From: Candidatus Mailhella excrementigallinarum
Lineage (GTDB): Bacteria; Desulfobacterota; Desulfovibrionia; Desulfovibrionales; Desulfovibrionaceae
Direction of reading: 5' to 3'
Length of the DNA stretch: 38,673 bases
Assembly (NCBI GenBank): GCA_944324075.1
Contig: CALUUZ010000029.1
Location: forward strand, 1 to 38,673
In this document: in pieces, positions 1 through 8,751 of the stretch
How positions within the stretch are numbered: position 1 is the first letter of the stretch
How the letters are laid out: every line of letters starts with the position of its first letter
Position numbers and translations under genes: made by a program
Notes under the pieces: model-generated
Databases searched by the model: none
What the model saw: only the letters and a program-made list of their open reading frames with translations
Told to the model about the DNA's origin: nothing

Positions 1-1017
1 GCCGGTTTCGGCAAGGCTCATGCCGAAGTCGTCTGTCTTGCCGAGGCGGCCCGCAATGGCATTGATCCATCGAAGTGTACGCTGGTGGTAACCCTTGAGC
101 CGTGCAACCACCATGGTAAAACGCCTCCTTGCGTTGAGGCGATTCTCACGGCGGGAGTCCGGCATGTGGTCATCGGAATGCGCGACGTCAACCCCGCGGC
201 GCGGGGAGGGGTGGAAACGCTTCTTGCTGCAGGGGTGACTGTAGAAACAGGGGTGATGGAAGATGCCTGCCGTCTGAGCATGCTGGATTTCATCACATGG
301 CAGACGACTGAGCGGCCTTACGTCATTTTGAAAATGGCTTCGACTCTGGATGGACATATTGCATCCCGCATGGGCAAACCTGAGGCAGTGAGCAGTGAAG
401 CCTCGCGAGAGGTTGTCATGCGTTTGCGCGGCGGCGTCGGCGCTGCCGGAGGGGCAGTTCTGGTGGGAGCGAATACTCTGTTTATCGACAATCCCCGCCT
501 TACTGCCAGAGTGGAAGGAACGGAGCGAGAACCTCTTGCGGCCATGCCCACACGTCGCCTTCCGTCGCCCGAAGCCAATCTCAATATTCTGCAGCAACGC
601 CCCGCAGATTGTGTCTTTTTCACCACAGCCGCGCAGGCTGCTTCACCCGGAGCACAGGCGCTGCGCGAAAAGGGCGTGCGCGTATATGGTCTGGAACCTG
701 ATGAGCGCGGCCAGGGGCTTGACCTGCTTCAGATGCTGCATCTGTTGCGCGAACAGGAGCAGTGTCACTATGTTCTCTGTGAAGGAGGCGCGCGGCTGGC
801 CACCAATCTTCTGGAAAACGGACTGGTAGATGATTTTCGCCTGCATCTGGCTCCGCGTGTTCTCGGTGATGAGGATGCTCCTTCCCTGTTCTGCGGTCGC
901 GTTTGCGGCAGTATGGAGGAGACACTGAATCTGCGCCTGGTCTCCATGCGCAACATAGGCGGAGATTGCCATCTGCGCTATGTTTCCGGGTTGGAGGCGG
1001 CATGTTTACAGGGTTAG
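1..1017 (+). CDS. ribD: RibD, bifunctional riboflavin deaminase/reductase (5' partial)
   Basis: Catalyses two early riboflavin steps in the cytoplasm: deamination of the pyrimidinone made from GTP, then NADPH-dependent side-chain reduction. The frame is open from base 1, so the true start lies upstream and roughly the first 50 residues are missing. The deaminase zinc site is visible: an HAE triad at bases 19-27 and a PCxxHGxTPPC segment near 103-135. The C-terminal reductase domain follows from about base 310 (start of the stretch reading RPYVILKMASTLDG) and keeps a GGARLATNLLENGLVDD segment typical of the RibD C-domain. The stop overlaps ribE by 16 bases, so the two are probably translationally coupled. 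Family assignment is secure; only the N-terminus is unseen. Confidence 0.95.
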   Translation, partial: AGFGKAHAEVVCLAEAARNGIDPSKCTLVVTLEPCNHHGKTPPCVEAILTAGVRHVVIGMRDVNPAARGGVETLLAAGVTVETGVMEDACRLSMLDFITWQTTERPYVILKMASTLDGHIASRMGKPEAVSSEASREVVMRLRGGVGAAGGAVLVGANTLFIDNPRLTARVEGTEREPLAAMPTRRLPSPEANLNILQQRPADCVFFTTAAQAASPGAQALREKGVRVYGLEPDERGQGLDLLQMLHLLREQEQCHYVLCEGGARLATNLLENGLVDDFRLHLAPRVLGDEDAPSLFCGRVCGSMEETLNLRLVSMRNIGGDCHLRYVSGLEAACLQG

Positions 1018-1676
1018 TTGAGGGGTGTGGAACGGTAACATCTGTTGCCGCGGCGAGCGGGCAGCTCCGGCTGGGCATCCGACCTCATTTTGCATGGGAA
1101 AAACCTCTTCAGGGGGAGTCTGTCGCGGTTAATGGAGCCTGCCTCAGTGTTGAGGGGTGGGACGGTTTTTCCTTCAGAACCTATGCTTCCGCGGAGACGC
1201 TGGCCTGCACCATGCTCGGCTCTCTTTCCCGCGGAGATGAGGTGAACCTGGAACGAGCGCTTTCTCTCGGAGATCGGCTGGGCGGACATCTGGTGAGCGG
1301 ACATGTTGACACGATTGCTCATGTAAACAGCGTTTCCGAGCGAGGGGCTTCCCATTGCTGCCGTTTTTCCTTTCCCGAAGAGTGGAGCCGGCAGGTCATC
1401 ACCAAGGGGTCGGTCACCTTGGGGGGGATCAGTCTTACGGTAAACGCATGCGGCCCGGGGTGGCTGGAAGTCAATATTATTCCTGAAACATGGAACGCCA
1501 CCGTTGCCCGCAACTGGCAGCCGGGGCAGCCGGTCAACATGGAAACCGACATGCTGGGGAAATATGTCGGCCAGATGCTGGTGTATTTTCTGCAGGCCGA
1601 TCTTGGTATACAACAAGAGGTACGGAGAGACCGGAGCCGTTTGAGCCTGGAATTTTTGAGAGAACATGGTTTTTAA
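1002..1676 (+). CDS. ribE: RibE, riboflavin synthase alpha chain
   Basis: Dismutates two molecules of 6,7-dimethyl-8-ribityllumazine to riboflavin and a pyrimidinedione. The 224-residue protein has the usual length and starts with [12 protein letters not shown], the hallmark N-terminus of the family, which fixes the ATG at 1002 inside the end of ribD. The two lumazine-binding barrels are both present: [13 protein letters not shown] in the first and [14 protein letters not shown] in the second, with [16 protein letters not shown] marking the junction. It lies between ribD and ribBA in one operon. I use ribE for the synthase (some nomenclatures call it ribC) and ribH for lumazine synthase. Confidence 0.96.
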   Translation: MFTGLVEGCGTVTSVAAASGQLRLGIRPHFAWEKPLQGESVAVNGACLSVEGWDGFSFRTYASAETLACTMLGSLSRGDEVNLERALSLGDRLGGHLVSGHVDTIAHVNSVSERGASHCCRFSFPEEWSRQVITKGSVTLGGISLTVNACGPGWLEVNIIPETWNATVARNWQPGQPVNMETDMLGKYVGQMLVYFLQADLGIQQEVRRDRSRLSLEFLREHGF

Positions 1677-1717
1677 GTCCGTCTGATGCGGATTGTCAGT
1701 CGCGTGAGGATAACACT

Positions 1718-2938
1718 ATGCCTATTTGCAACACGGAAACAGCGATTGAGGATCTCCGTTCTGGCAAGATGATTATTCTTGTCGATGACGAAGATCGCGA
1801 GAATGAAGGGGATCTAACCATCGCGGCTGAATTCGTGACACCCGAAGCGATCAATTTTATGGCTACCTACGGGCGGGGGCTGATCTGCCTGCCCATGTCA
1901 TCGGAAATGGCTGACAGGCTTAATCTCCCTCTGATGACAAAGCGTAACGGCTCCCGTTTTGGCACCAACTTCACGGTTTCCATTGAAGCCCGCGAAGGGG
2001 TGACCACCGGTATTTCCGCAGCGGATCGCGCCAGAACCATTCAGGCCGCCGTAGCTGATGATGCCAAGGCTGAGGATCTTGTCACTCCCGGACATATTTT
2101 CCCGCTTCGAGCGCATCCCGGAGGCGTACTGATGCGCGCGGGGCAGACCGAAGGAAGCGTTGATCTCGCCAGGCTCGCGGGAATCAAGCATGCCGCCGTC
2201 ATCTGTGAAATAATGCGTGATGATGGCGAAATGGCGCGTATGCCCGATTTGGAAATCTTTGCGGAAAAGCATGGGCTGCATATCGCAACAATTAAAGATA
2301 TCATCAAGTACCGTATGGATCGAGGCCAGGTGGCGGTGCGCCGGGTCGCCGAAGCCAACATGCCGACCAGGTACGGAGACTTCCGTATTTACGCCTATGA
2401 AAATTCTTTGGACAATCAGACCCATGTGGCGCTGGTGAAGGGCAATGTGGCAGACGGCGAACCGGTTCTGACCAGGGTACACAGCGAGTGTTTGACCGGT
2501 GATGCCTTTGGTTCGCTGCGCTGTGACTGTGGGGATCAGCTTGCCGCCGCCATGCGGCAGGTTGAAAAGGAAGGACGGGGGCTTATCCTGTATATGCGTC
2601 AGGAAGGCCGTGGCATAGGCCTTGCGAACAAGATCAAAGCCTATGCTCTTCAGGACGAGGGGCTGGATACGGTGGAGGCCAATATCCGGCTTGGCTTCCC
2701 TCCGGATCTGCGTGATTACGGTGTGGGTGCGCAGATCCTTGTGGATCTGGGGGCTCATCGTTTGCGTCTGCTGACGAACAACCCGAAAAAGATTATTGGT
2801 CTTGAAGGGTACGGCATTGAAATAGTCGAACGCGTGCCCATTGAGCTTGAAGCCGGAGACTACAACGAAGAGTACCTGCTGACCAAGAAAGAAAAAATGG
2901 GGCATCTGCTCTGTTGTATGCACCATCATAAGGGCTGA
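1718..2938 (+). CDS. ribBA: RibBA, DHBP synthase / GTP cyclohydrolase II
   Basis: Supplies both precursors of the pathway: 3,4-dihydroxy-2-butanone 4-phosphate from ribulose 5-phosphate (N-terminal half, about residues 1-200) and the pyrimidinone from GTP (C-terminal half, about 205-406). [11 protein letters not shown] near the N-terminus is the metal and phosphate-binding loop of RibB. The GTP cyclohydrolase half shows the three zinc cysteines in [20 protein letters not shown] and the [13 protein letters not shown] loop. The ATG at 1718 is chosen because GTGAGGA precedes it at 1704-1710 and because it gives the canonical 406-residue fusion; the frame is open further upstream into ribE, but that extension is not expected. 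The gap to ribE is 41 bases, to ribH 17. Confidence 0.96.
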   Translation: MPICNTETAIEDLRSGKMIILVDDEDRENEGDLTIAAEFVTPEAINFMATYGRGLICLPMSSEMADRLNLPLMTKRNGSRFGTNFTVSIEAREGVTTGISAADRARTIQAAVADDAKAEDLVTPGHIFPLRAHPGGVLMRAGQTEGSVDLARLAGIKHAAVICEIMRDDGEMARMPDLEIFAEKHGLHIATIKDIIKYRMDRGQVAVRRVAEANMPTRYGDFRIYAYENSLDNQTHVALVKGNVADGEPVLTRVHSECLTGDAFGSLRCDCGDQLAAAMRQVEKEGRGLILYMRQEGRGIGLANKIKAYALQDEGLDTVEANIRLGFPPDLRDYGVGAQILVDLGAHRLRLLTNNPKKIIGLEGYGIEIVERVPIELEAGDYNEEYLLTKKEKMGHLLCCMHHHKG

Positions 2939-2955
2939 GATGCCGGAGGATCTCC

Positions 2956-3426
2956 ATGGAACAGATTCGCTGCATAGAAGGGATGATGGAGGCCAAGGGG
3001 CTTCACATCGCGATTGTTGCAACCCGTTTCAATGATTTTGTCGTGGATCGCCTGGTGGGCGGTGCTGTCGACTATCTGACCCGTCATGGTGCAGCGCGCC
3101 AGGATCTGACTCTGGTGCGCGTGCCCGGCGCCTTTGAATTGCCGGTGGTCTGCCAGAAGCTGGCTGCATCCGGCAAATATGACGGTGTTCTGGCTTTGGG
3201 TGCTGTTATCCGGGGCGCAACTCCGCATTTTGATTTCGTGTCGAGCGAGGCGACCAAGGGTATTGCTCATGTTTCTCTTCAGTATGGTATGCCCATCGGC
3301 TTCGGGCTGCTGACTACTGATAATCTGGAACAGGCCATTGAGCGGGCTGGGAGCAAGGGCGGCAATAAGGGCGTGGAAGCTGCTTCCGCTCTGCTGGAAA
3401 CATTACGCGTCATGGAGCAGCTTTAA
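2956..3426 (+). CDS. ribH: RibH, 6,7-dimethyl-8-ribityllumazine synthase
   Basis: Condenses the RibBA and RibD products to lumazine, the substrate of RibE; family members assemble into icosahedral or pentameric shells. At 156 residues it has normal length. Diagnostic segments are [17 protein letters not shown] near the N-terminus, [34 protein letters not shown] with the substrate-binding loop, and [23 protein letters not shown] near the C-terminus. A GGAGGA ribosome binding site at 2945-2950 supports the ATG. The stop TAA shares its last A with the ATG of nusB (TAATG), a tight coupling. Confidence 0.96.
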   Translation: MEQIRCIEGMMEAKGLHIAIVATRFNDFVVDRLVGGAVDYLTRHGAARQDLTLVRVPGAFELPVVCQKLAASGKYDGVLALGAVIRGATPHFDFVSSEATKGIAHVSLQYGMPIGFGLLTTDNLEQAIERAGSKGGNKGVEAASALLETLRVMEQL

Positions 3427-3878
3427 TGGGTGTTCGTACTGTGCCGCGCAGAGTTTCCCGCAACCTGGCCTTTCAGGTTTTATACGGACAGGAATTTCTG
3501 CATTCGACCACGCCCGAGGAATTGAGCAGGGCTTTCCGCGCCGCGCCGCGTCAGGATGATCAGGAAGAGACCGAGGCAAGCGGATTTGCCTGGGAGCTTG
3601 TGGAAGGAGTGTGGAGCAAGACGCACGAGCTGGATGAGCTGATTCGTCGATATACCCGTAACTGGCGTCTGGAGAGAGTTGGACGTGTCGAGCTTACCCT
3701 GATGCGTCTGGCGCTGTATGAAATGCTGTATCGTCCCGATGTTCCACCCAAAGTTGCCATGAATGAAGCTCTGGAGTTGAACCGACAGTACGGGGAAGAA
3801 AAATCCAGGGCATTTCTTAACGGCGTACTTGATGCTGCCGCGAAAGGACTGGAAAACGGGGAACTTTTGGGCAAGTAA
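3426..3878 (+). CDS. nusB: NusB, transcription antitermination factor
   Basis: RNA-binding protein that, with NusE (ribosomal protein S10), assembles on boxA to prevent premature termination in rRNA operons. The 150-residue protein starts with basic residues and RRVSRNLAFQVLY, and ends with a region containing VPPKVAMNEALELNRQYGEEKSRAFLNGVLDA, characteristic of the all-helical NusB fold. It begins within the stop of ribH, a ribH-nusB pairing seen in many bacteria. A short insertion of acidic residues near positions 40-55 (DDQEETEASG) lies between the first helices. Confident. Confidence 0.95.
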   Translation: MGVRTVPRRVSRNLAFQVLYGQEFLHSTTPEELSRAFRAAPRQDDQEETEASGFAWELVEGVWSKTHELDELIRRYTRNWRLERVGRVELTLMRLALYEMLYRPDVPPKVAMNEALELNRQYGEEKSRAFLNGVLDAAAKGLENGELLGK

Positions 3879-3925
3879 GTTGCTGGTAAATGTTTTTTTA
3901 AGCTTTACTTGAAGGAATAAGCTTT

Positions 3926-6433
3926 ATGACTCTTTCCTCCCGTTATGATCCGCAGAGCATTGAAGAAAAATGGCAGAAACTGTGGGCGGAACGTCGGATT
4001 TTTGCGTGTGAACCTGATTCTTCCCGGCCCAAGTATTATGTCCTGGAGATGTTTCCTTATCCTTCCGGCAACATTCACATGGGGCATGTGCGCAACTATT
4101 CCATAGGCGACGTGGTGGCCCGTTTCCGCCGAATGCAGGGATATAATGTCCTGCACCCCATGGGGTGGGACGCGTTTGGCCTTCCCGCCGAGAACGCGGC
4201 CATCAAGCACAATATTCATCCCGCCAAATGGACTTATGCCAATATCGACAACATGCGGGCGCAGCTGAGACGTCTGGGGTATTCCTATGACTGGCGGCGC
4301 GAGCTGGCAACCTGCCATCCGAAATACTATAAGTGGGAACAACTGTTTTTTCTGCGCTGGCTGGAAAAGGGACTGGTATATCGCAAAAAGGCCCCGCAGA
4401 ACTGGTGCCCCCAGTGTCATACCGTACTGGCCAACGAACAGGTGGAAGAGGGGCGCTGCTGGCGCTGCGATACTCCGGTGGAACAGAAGGAGCTGACGCA
4501 GTGGTTTCTGCGTATTACCGCCTATGCTGACGAGCTGCTGGAAGATTTGAAGAAGCTGGAAGGCGGCTGGCCGGATCGGGTACTTTCCATGCAGCGTAAC
4601 TGGATAGGCAAATCGGAGGGGGCAGAGATAGTCTTTCCTCTTGATGGACGCGAAGGGGAAATCAGGGTTTTCTCCACCCGTCCGGATACTGTATTCGGCG
4701 TAACCTTCATGACCCTTGCTCCCGAACATCCTCTGGTTGAATCATTGATCGCGGGGCGGGAAAACGAGGGGGAAATCCGAGCGTTCATCGAACGTACACG
4801 CAATATGGATCGTCTGGATCGCCAATCTGATGCGCTGGAAAAAGATGGTGTCTTTACAGGAGCATACTGCCTCAATCCATTCACAGGCCGGCGCATTCCC
4901 ATCTGGCTGGGCAATTTCGTTCTGGCCGAGTATGGAACGGGGGCGGTCATGGCTGTACCCGCGCATGATCAGCGTGACTTTGATTTCGCGCGCAAGTTTG
5001 GGCTGGACATGCTGGTAGTCATCCAGGCAGAGGGAGAACGCCTTGATCCTTCCACAATGGACAAGGCATGGACTGAACCGGGAATCATGGTCAATTCCGG
5101 GGAGTTCGACGGTATCTCCAACGAAAAGGGCAAAGAGCTGGTTGTCAAGGCGCTGGAGAGCATGGGCAGGGGCGGGAAGACCGTCAACTGGCGTCTCCGC
5201 GACTGGAATATTTCCCGTCAGCGTTTCTGGGGCGCGCCTATTCCTGTTGTGTATTGCGAAGAGTGCGGCATGGTGCCTGTTCCCGAGCAGGAGCTCCCTG
5301 TCCTGCTGCCGCTGGATGCGCAGCCTCTGCCCGATGGACGCTCTCCTTTGCCGCATCTTGACTCGTTTGTACATACCGTCTGTCCCCGTTGCGGCAGACC
5401 GGCGAAGCGTGAAACCGATACAATGGATACGTTTGTGGAGTCCTCCTGGTATTTCGCCAGATTCACGGATGCGCGCAACGACAGCGGAGCCTTCGACAAG
5501 AAGGCGCTTTCCTACTGGCTGCCGGTTGATCAGTATATCGGTGGAGTGGAACACGCCATTCTGCACCTGCTGTACTCCCGTTTCTTCACCAAGGTTCTGA
5601 GAGATTTCGGGTTTTATCCTGCAGATTTGGAAGAGCCTTTTAGTAATCTCCTGACTCAGGGAATGGTGCTGAAAGACGGTTCCAAGATGTCGAAATCCAA
5701 GGGCAACGTTGTTGACCCGACTGACATGATCGACAGATATGGCGCGGATACCGTGCGCCTGTTCTGTTTGTTCGCCGCCCCCCCGGAACGCGATTTTGAC
5801 TGGAGCGATACAGGGATTGAAGGCTCCTCGCGTTTTCTCAATCGCATTTGGCGACTTTTTGTCGAGCTTCGTCCACATCTGGAGGCGACGGCTGCCTGTT
5901 CTTCCACGGAAACATGTGCCGCTGTTCCCGCCGCGCGGGAACTTCGCCTGCGCGAACACGCTACAGTCAGGAAAGTCGGGGAAGACATCGGCAATCGGTA
6001 TCAGTTCAATACCGCTATTGCCGCTGTCATGGAGCTGGTAAATAGCCTGTATCTCGCCAAGGATGAGCTGACAGCCTCACCGGAGGGCAGGGAAGCGCTC
6101 TCTTCCGCCATGGCCACAGTATTGACGCTTCTGTACCCCATTACGCCGCATATGTGCGAGGAGTTATGGCAGGATTTGGGCCATTCTGATTCTCTGGCAG
6201 AAGAGAGGTGGCCTCAATGGCAGGAAAGCGCTCTCAAGCGCGACATGATTACGGTGGTTCTTCAGGTTAACGGCAAGCTGCGCGGCAAGATTGAAGTTCC
6301 GGCGGAAGCTTCCCGTGAGGAAGCGGAAAAGCTGGCGCTGGGGGATGAGTCCGTGAGGCGTCATATTGACGGTCTGACCGTCCGCAAGGTTGTCGTTGTG
6401 CCAGGGAAGCTGGTCAACGTGGTGGCGAACTGA
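3926..6433 (+). CDS. leuS: LeuS, leucyl-tRNA synthetase
   Basis: Charges tRNA-Leu with leucine in the cytoplasm. The 835-residue protein has the normal bacterial length and class I architecture. The HIGH-type signature is HMGH in [14 protein letters not shown] near residue 50. A zinc-binding insert has CPQC and CWRC pairs around 170-190. The CP1 editing domain contains RPDTVFG and [15 protein letters not shown]. The KMSKS motif appears as [13 protein letters not shown] near residue 590. A C-terminal anticodon and tRNA-binding domain ends with [21 protein letters not shown] precedes the ATG by nine bases. The stop TGA overlaps the lptE start by one base (TGATG). Confidence 0.97.
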   Translation: MTLSSRYDPQSIEEKWQKLWAERRIFACEPDSSRPKYYVLEMFPYPSGNIHMGHVRNYSIGDVVARFRRMQGYNVLHPMGWDAFGLPAENAAIKHNIHPAKWTYANIDNMRAQLRRLGYSYDWRRELATCHPKYYKWEQLFFLRWLEKGLVYRKKAPQNWCPQCHTVLANEQVEEGRCWRCDTPVEQKELTQWFLRITAYADELLEDLKKLEGGWPDRVLSMQRNWIGKSEGAEIVFPLDGREGEIRVFSTRPDTVFGVTFMTLAPEHPLVESLIAGRENEGEIRAFIERTRNMDRLDRQSDALEKDGVFTGAYCLNPFTGRRIPIWLGNFVLAEYGTGAVMAVPAHDQRDFDFARKFGLDMLVVIQAEGERLDPSTMDKAWTEPGIMVNSGEFDGISNEKGKELVVKALESMGRGGKTVNWRLRDWNISRQRFWGAPIPVVYCEECGMVPVPEQELPVLLPLDAQPLPDGRSPLPHLDSFVHTVCPRCGRPAKRETDTMDTFVESSWYFARFTDARNDSGAFDKKALSYWLPVDQYIGGVEHAILHLLYSRFFTKVLRDFGFYPADLEEPFSNLLTQGMVLKDGSKMSKSKGNVVDPTDMIDRYGADTVRLFCLFAAPPERDFDWSDTGIEGSSRFLNRIWRLFVELRPHLEATAACSSTETCAAVPAARELRLREHATVRKVGEDIGNRYQFNTAIAAVMELVNSLYLAKDELTASPEGREALSSAMATVLTLLYPITPHMCEELWQDLGHSDSLAEERWPQWQESALKRDMITVVLQVNGKLRGKIEVPAEASREEAEKLALGDESVRRHIDGLTVRKVVVVPGKLVNVVAN

Positions 6434-6963
6434 TGAACATGGGGGGCTTTTTCGCAAGGATAGCGCGACCTTTGCTTCTTGCTGCCATCATATCCATGCC
6501 GCTGACTGGGTGTGGATATCAATGGCAGGGAGGCGAAGGCGCTTCGACGTCCAGTGTGCTTGGCGCAGGGGGCAGTACGGTAAAAATTGTCGAAGTGGAG
6601 CAATCCTCGCTTTACCCCTGGGTGCCGTATTATCTGCGTACTCTGATGCGGGACGAGATAACGCTCCGGCGGCTGGCCCAGTGGCGGGATGAGGGCGAAG
6701 CAGATTATACCATGGAAATACGCATGCCTTCGTTTTCCGTAAGTTCCTATGTCAGCAATACACAAGACATCACATTGCTCAATGCGGCCACTGTCTATCT
6801 TGAAGTCATCATACATGAGGGGGGCAGTGATGCTGTTGCCTGGCGTTCAGGACTTATCGGTTATTCTGAAAACTTTGAAAACCAGCGGGAACATACCGCC
6901 ATCAGGGAGCTGCTGCGGGAAGTCGTCCGCCGTGCGGTAGATCGCATGCAGCTGAAGTTCTGA
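6433..6963 (+). CDS. lptE: LptE-like LPS-assembly lipoprotein
   Basis: Probable outer-membrane lipoprotein that plugs the LptD barrel and helps insert lipopolysaccharide in the outer leaflet. The 176-residue product has a basic-hydrophobic signal ending in a lipobox LTGC with the lipidated cysteine at residue 27, followed immediately by GYQW, the CGYxW pattern common at the mature N-terminus of LptE. The remainder is a small alpha/beta domain with a conserved-looking sequence around YTMEIRMPSFSVSSYVS. The position between leuS and holA matches the usual leuS-lptE-holA arrangement in Gram-negative bacteria, which is the strongest support because LptE sequences diverge. It starts inside the leuS stop codon. 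Confidence 0.88.
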   Translation: MNMGGFFARIARPLLLAAIISMPLTGCGYQWQGGEGASTSSVLGAGGSTVKIVEVEQSSLYPWVPYYLRTLMRDEITLRRLAQWRDEGEADYTMEIRMPSFSVSSYVSNTQDITLLNAATVYLEVIIHEGGSDAVAWRSGLIGYSENFENQREHTAIRELLREVVRRAVDRMQLKF

Positions 6964-6992
6964 TGTCTTTCAGCATGGATATTGATGCCGTC

Positions 6993-7010
6993 CGGAACAT
7001 CGGTGTTCCG
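6993..7010. other. Small perfect hairpin between lptE and holA
   Basis: A 7-bp inverted repeat, CGGAACA (6993-6999) and TGTTCCG (7004-7010), encloses a TCGG tetraloop in the 98-base gap between lptE and holA. No T-tract follows, so it is not a standard intrinsic terminator. It could attenuate, stabilise message ends or be incidental. Confidence 0.35.
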
Positions 7011-7061
7011 ATCGGCTGAATCGGTATGGGGTGGTAGCACAGTCGGAGTGGTTGTCATTCT

Positions 7062-8042
7062 ATGGACAGACCAGGGTTTTATTTCTGTATTTGTCCAGAC
7101 AGCATGCTCGCGCGTGAGCATGCACGGAGTATGTTGTCGGCCTGCGGGCAGGGTGACGCGCCTCTCAGCATATTCTGGGCGGATGAGGGGCTGGATGGGG
7201 GATTCTGGGATGCCTTGACTCTGCAAGGCCTGGGGGGGACAAGAAAAAATCTGTTTATCCGCAATGCCCAGCTACTTTCTTCCGAAGTCTGGAAAAAGCT
7301 TTCCGCCGTGCTGGGAGTGCCACGGCCAGGCATACTTCCTGTTTTTTTTCTGGAAAGTGTCTGGGAAAAAGGGCAGCCCAAACTGCCCCCGCATCTGACA
7401 AAGTTGCGCTGTCTCGAATTTGCGGAAAAGAAACGCTGGATATGGCGCGCTCCAGCTCTTGATGCGCGCGGAATCCGTCGCTTCATTCAGGAAAGGGCCT
7501 CCGCGCTGGGGCTGACCATCCGTCCTGATGCCATGGAGGTTCTGGGGGAAAGCCTTCCCCCGGATGCGGCGTCCGTTTCATCTGCTGTGGAACAATTGTC
7601 CCTGCTGGCCCATGACGGGGTTATTGAGCTTGAGCATACAAGAAACATCGCCCGATATACGCCGGATTTAGTATTGTTTGATTTAATCCGTCATGTTCAG
7701 GAGGGCAGGGCCGACAAGGCATGGCATGCCGTACTGCGGGAAGGCGACAGCGGGGATGGTATCCTGTTCCCTCTGCTTGGACTCATGGCAAGGGAGGGGC
7801 GGATGCTCTGGCAGCTGCAGGCGGGGGAATCCGTTTATGTACCGCAGCACGTCGCAGGCATGAAACGGCAGCTTGCCGCAAGGCTTGGTTCCGCCGGACT
7901 TGCCAGGATATTTGCCGCTCTGTGCGAGGCGGAGTGGAGCGTCAAGAGCGGGCGCCTTCAGCCCGGACAGTCTTTGGAACGGTTGATCGCGGAGCTGACC
8001 TTGCTGTTTGCTTCCACCCCAATGTGTGACATGGCGGGTTGA
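7062..8042 (+). CDS. holA: HolA, DNA polymerase III delta subunit
   Basis: Clamp-loader subunit that opens the beta sliding clamp. The 326-residue protein has the family length and the late segments expected of delta: a lid-like helical stretch near 120-150, LTIRPDAMEVLGESLPPDAASVSSAVEQL in the middle, and a C-terminal helical collar domain ending LERLIAELTLLF. Delta subunits diverge strongly, so the assignment rests on domain feel plus location after lptE. The ATG has only a weak and distant GGAG upstream; no better in-frame start is seen. The stop TGA overlaps the proposed TTG start of radC. Confidence 0.88.
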   Translation: MDRPGFYFCICPDSMLAREHARSMLSACGQGDAPLSIFWADEGLDGGFWDALTLQGLGGTRKNLFIRNAQLLSSEVWKKLSAVLGVPRPGILPVFFLESVWEKGQPKLPPHLTKLRCLEFAEKKRWIWRAPALDARGIRRFIQERASALGLTIRPDAMEVLGESLPPDAASVSSAVEQLSLLAHDGVIELEHTRNIARYTPDLVLFDLIRHVQEGRADKAWHAVLREGDSGDGILFPLLGLMAREGRMLWQLQAGESVYVPQHVAGMKRQLAARLGSAGLARIFAALCEAEWSVKSGRLQPGQSLERLIAELTLLFASTPMCDMAG

Positions 8043-8725
8043 ATGTGGCAGAGTCGAAGAACTATGCGGAAGGCCACCGTGCCCGCCTGCGCGCCAGAAT
8101 TCTGAAAGATCCCCATAGCGCCTACTCATATGAACTGCTTGAAAGTCTGCTGGGTTATGTTCATCTGCGCTCCGATACCAAGATTCTGGCCAAGACACTT
8201 CTGGAGAAGTATGGCGGCATACGCGGCCTGCTGGCCTCACACCCGACAGAACGTCACAATATTCCCGGCTGCGGCCCCGCGACGGAAACTTTTCTGACCC
8301 TGCTGCGGGAAATCATTGCCCGCTATTTCACCGAAGCGGTAAAAGGCAGGAAAAGCGTGACAGTAAATGAAATCGCCCAGCTTGGCATGTCTGTGCTGGG
8401 CGGACTTCCGCATGAGGAAGTTTGGGCGGCGCTTCTGGACAATGGCAACAGACTGCTTACTTTTGAAAGAGTCAACAAAGGATCCGTCGGTCAGGTTTTA
8501 CTGTCCACTCGTGATGCCGTGGAAATTACTCTGAAATACAAGGCAACCGGCCTGATTGTTCTGCACAATCATCCCGGGGGCTCACTCAGGCCTTCCACGC
8601 TTGATACCGAGAGTACGTTCATGTTGTGTCAGGCTCTGGAGACTATGGATCTCCGGCTGATAGATCACCTGATACTGGCTGACGGCAGATGTTACAGTAT
8701 GATGCAGGAAAAGCTGTTGGGGTAG
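8039..8725 (+). CDS. radC: RadC family JAB/MPN-domain protein
   Basis: RadC/DUF2466 proteins have an N-terminal helix-hairpin-helix-like region and a C-terminal JAB (MPN) metallo-isopeptidase fold. The biological role is unsettled; the old DNA-repair assignment for E. coli RadC is not well supported. Here the metal motif HNHPGG is followed by a conserved Ser and, further on, LIDHLILADGRCYSM, all as in the family. The length, 228 residues, is normal. The start is uncertain: TTG at 8039 overlaps the holA stop, and GTG at 8045 is an in-frame alternative two codons on. Neither has a strong ribosome binding site, so expression probably depends on coupling to holA. Confidence 0.92.
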   Translation: MNVAESKNYAEGHRARLRARILKDPHSAYSYELLESLLGYVHLRSDTKILAKTLLEKYGGIRGLLASHPTERHNIPGCGPATETFLTLLREIIARYFTEAVKGRKSVTVNEIAQLGMSVLGGLPHEEVWAALLDNGNRLLTFERVNKGSVGQVLLSTRDAVEITLKYKATGLIVLHNHPGGSLRPSTLDTESTFMLCQALETMDLRLIDHLILADGRCYSMMQEKLLG

Positions 8726-8751
8726 GTACGATCCCCCGACGGAGGATCCAT

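Noticed and set aside
1-60. FMN riboswitch ahead of the riboflavin genes
   Set aside because: The window begins inside ribD, so the leader is not visible; no such structure is seen before ribE, ribBA or ribH.
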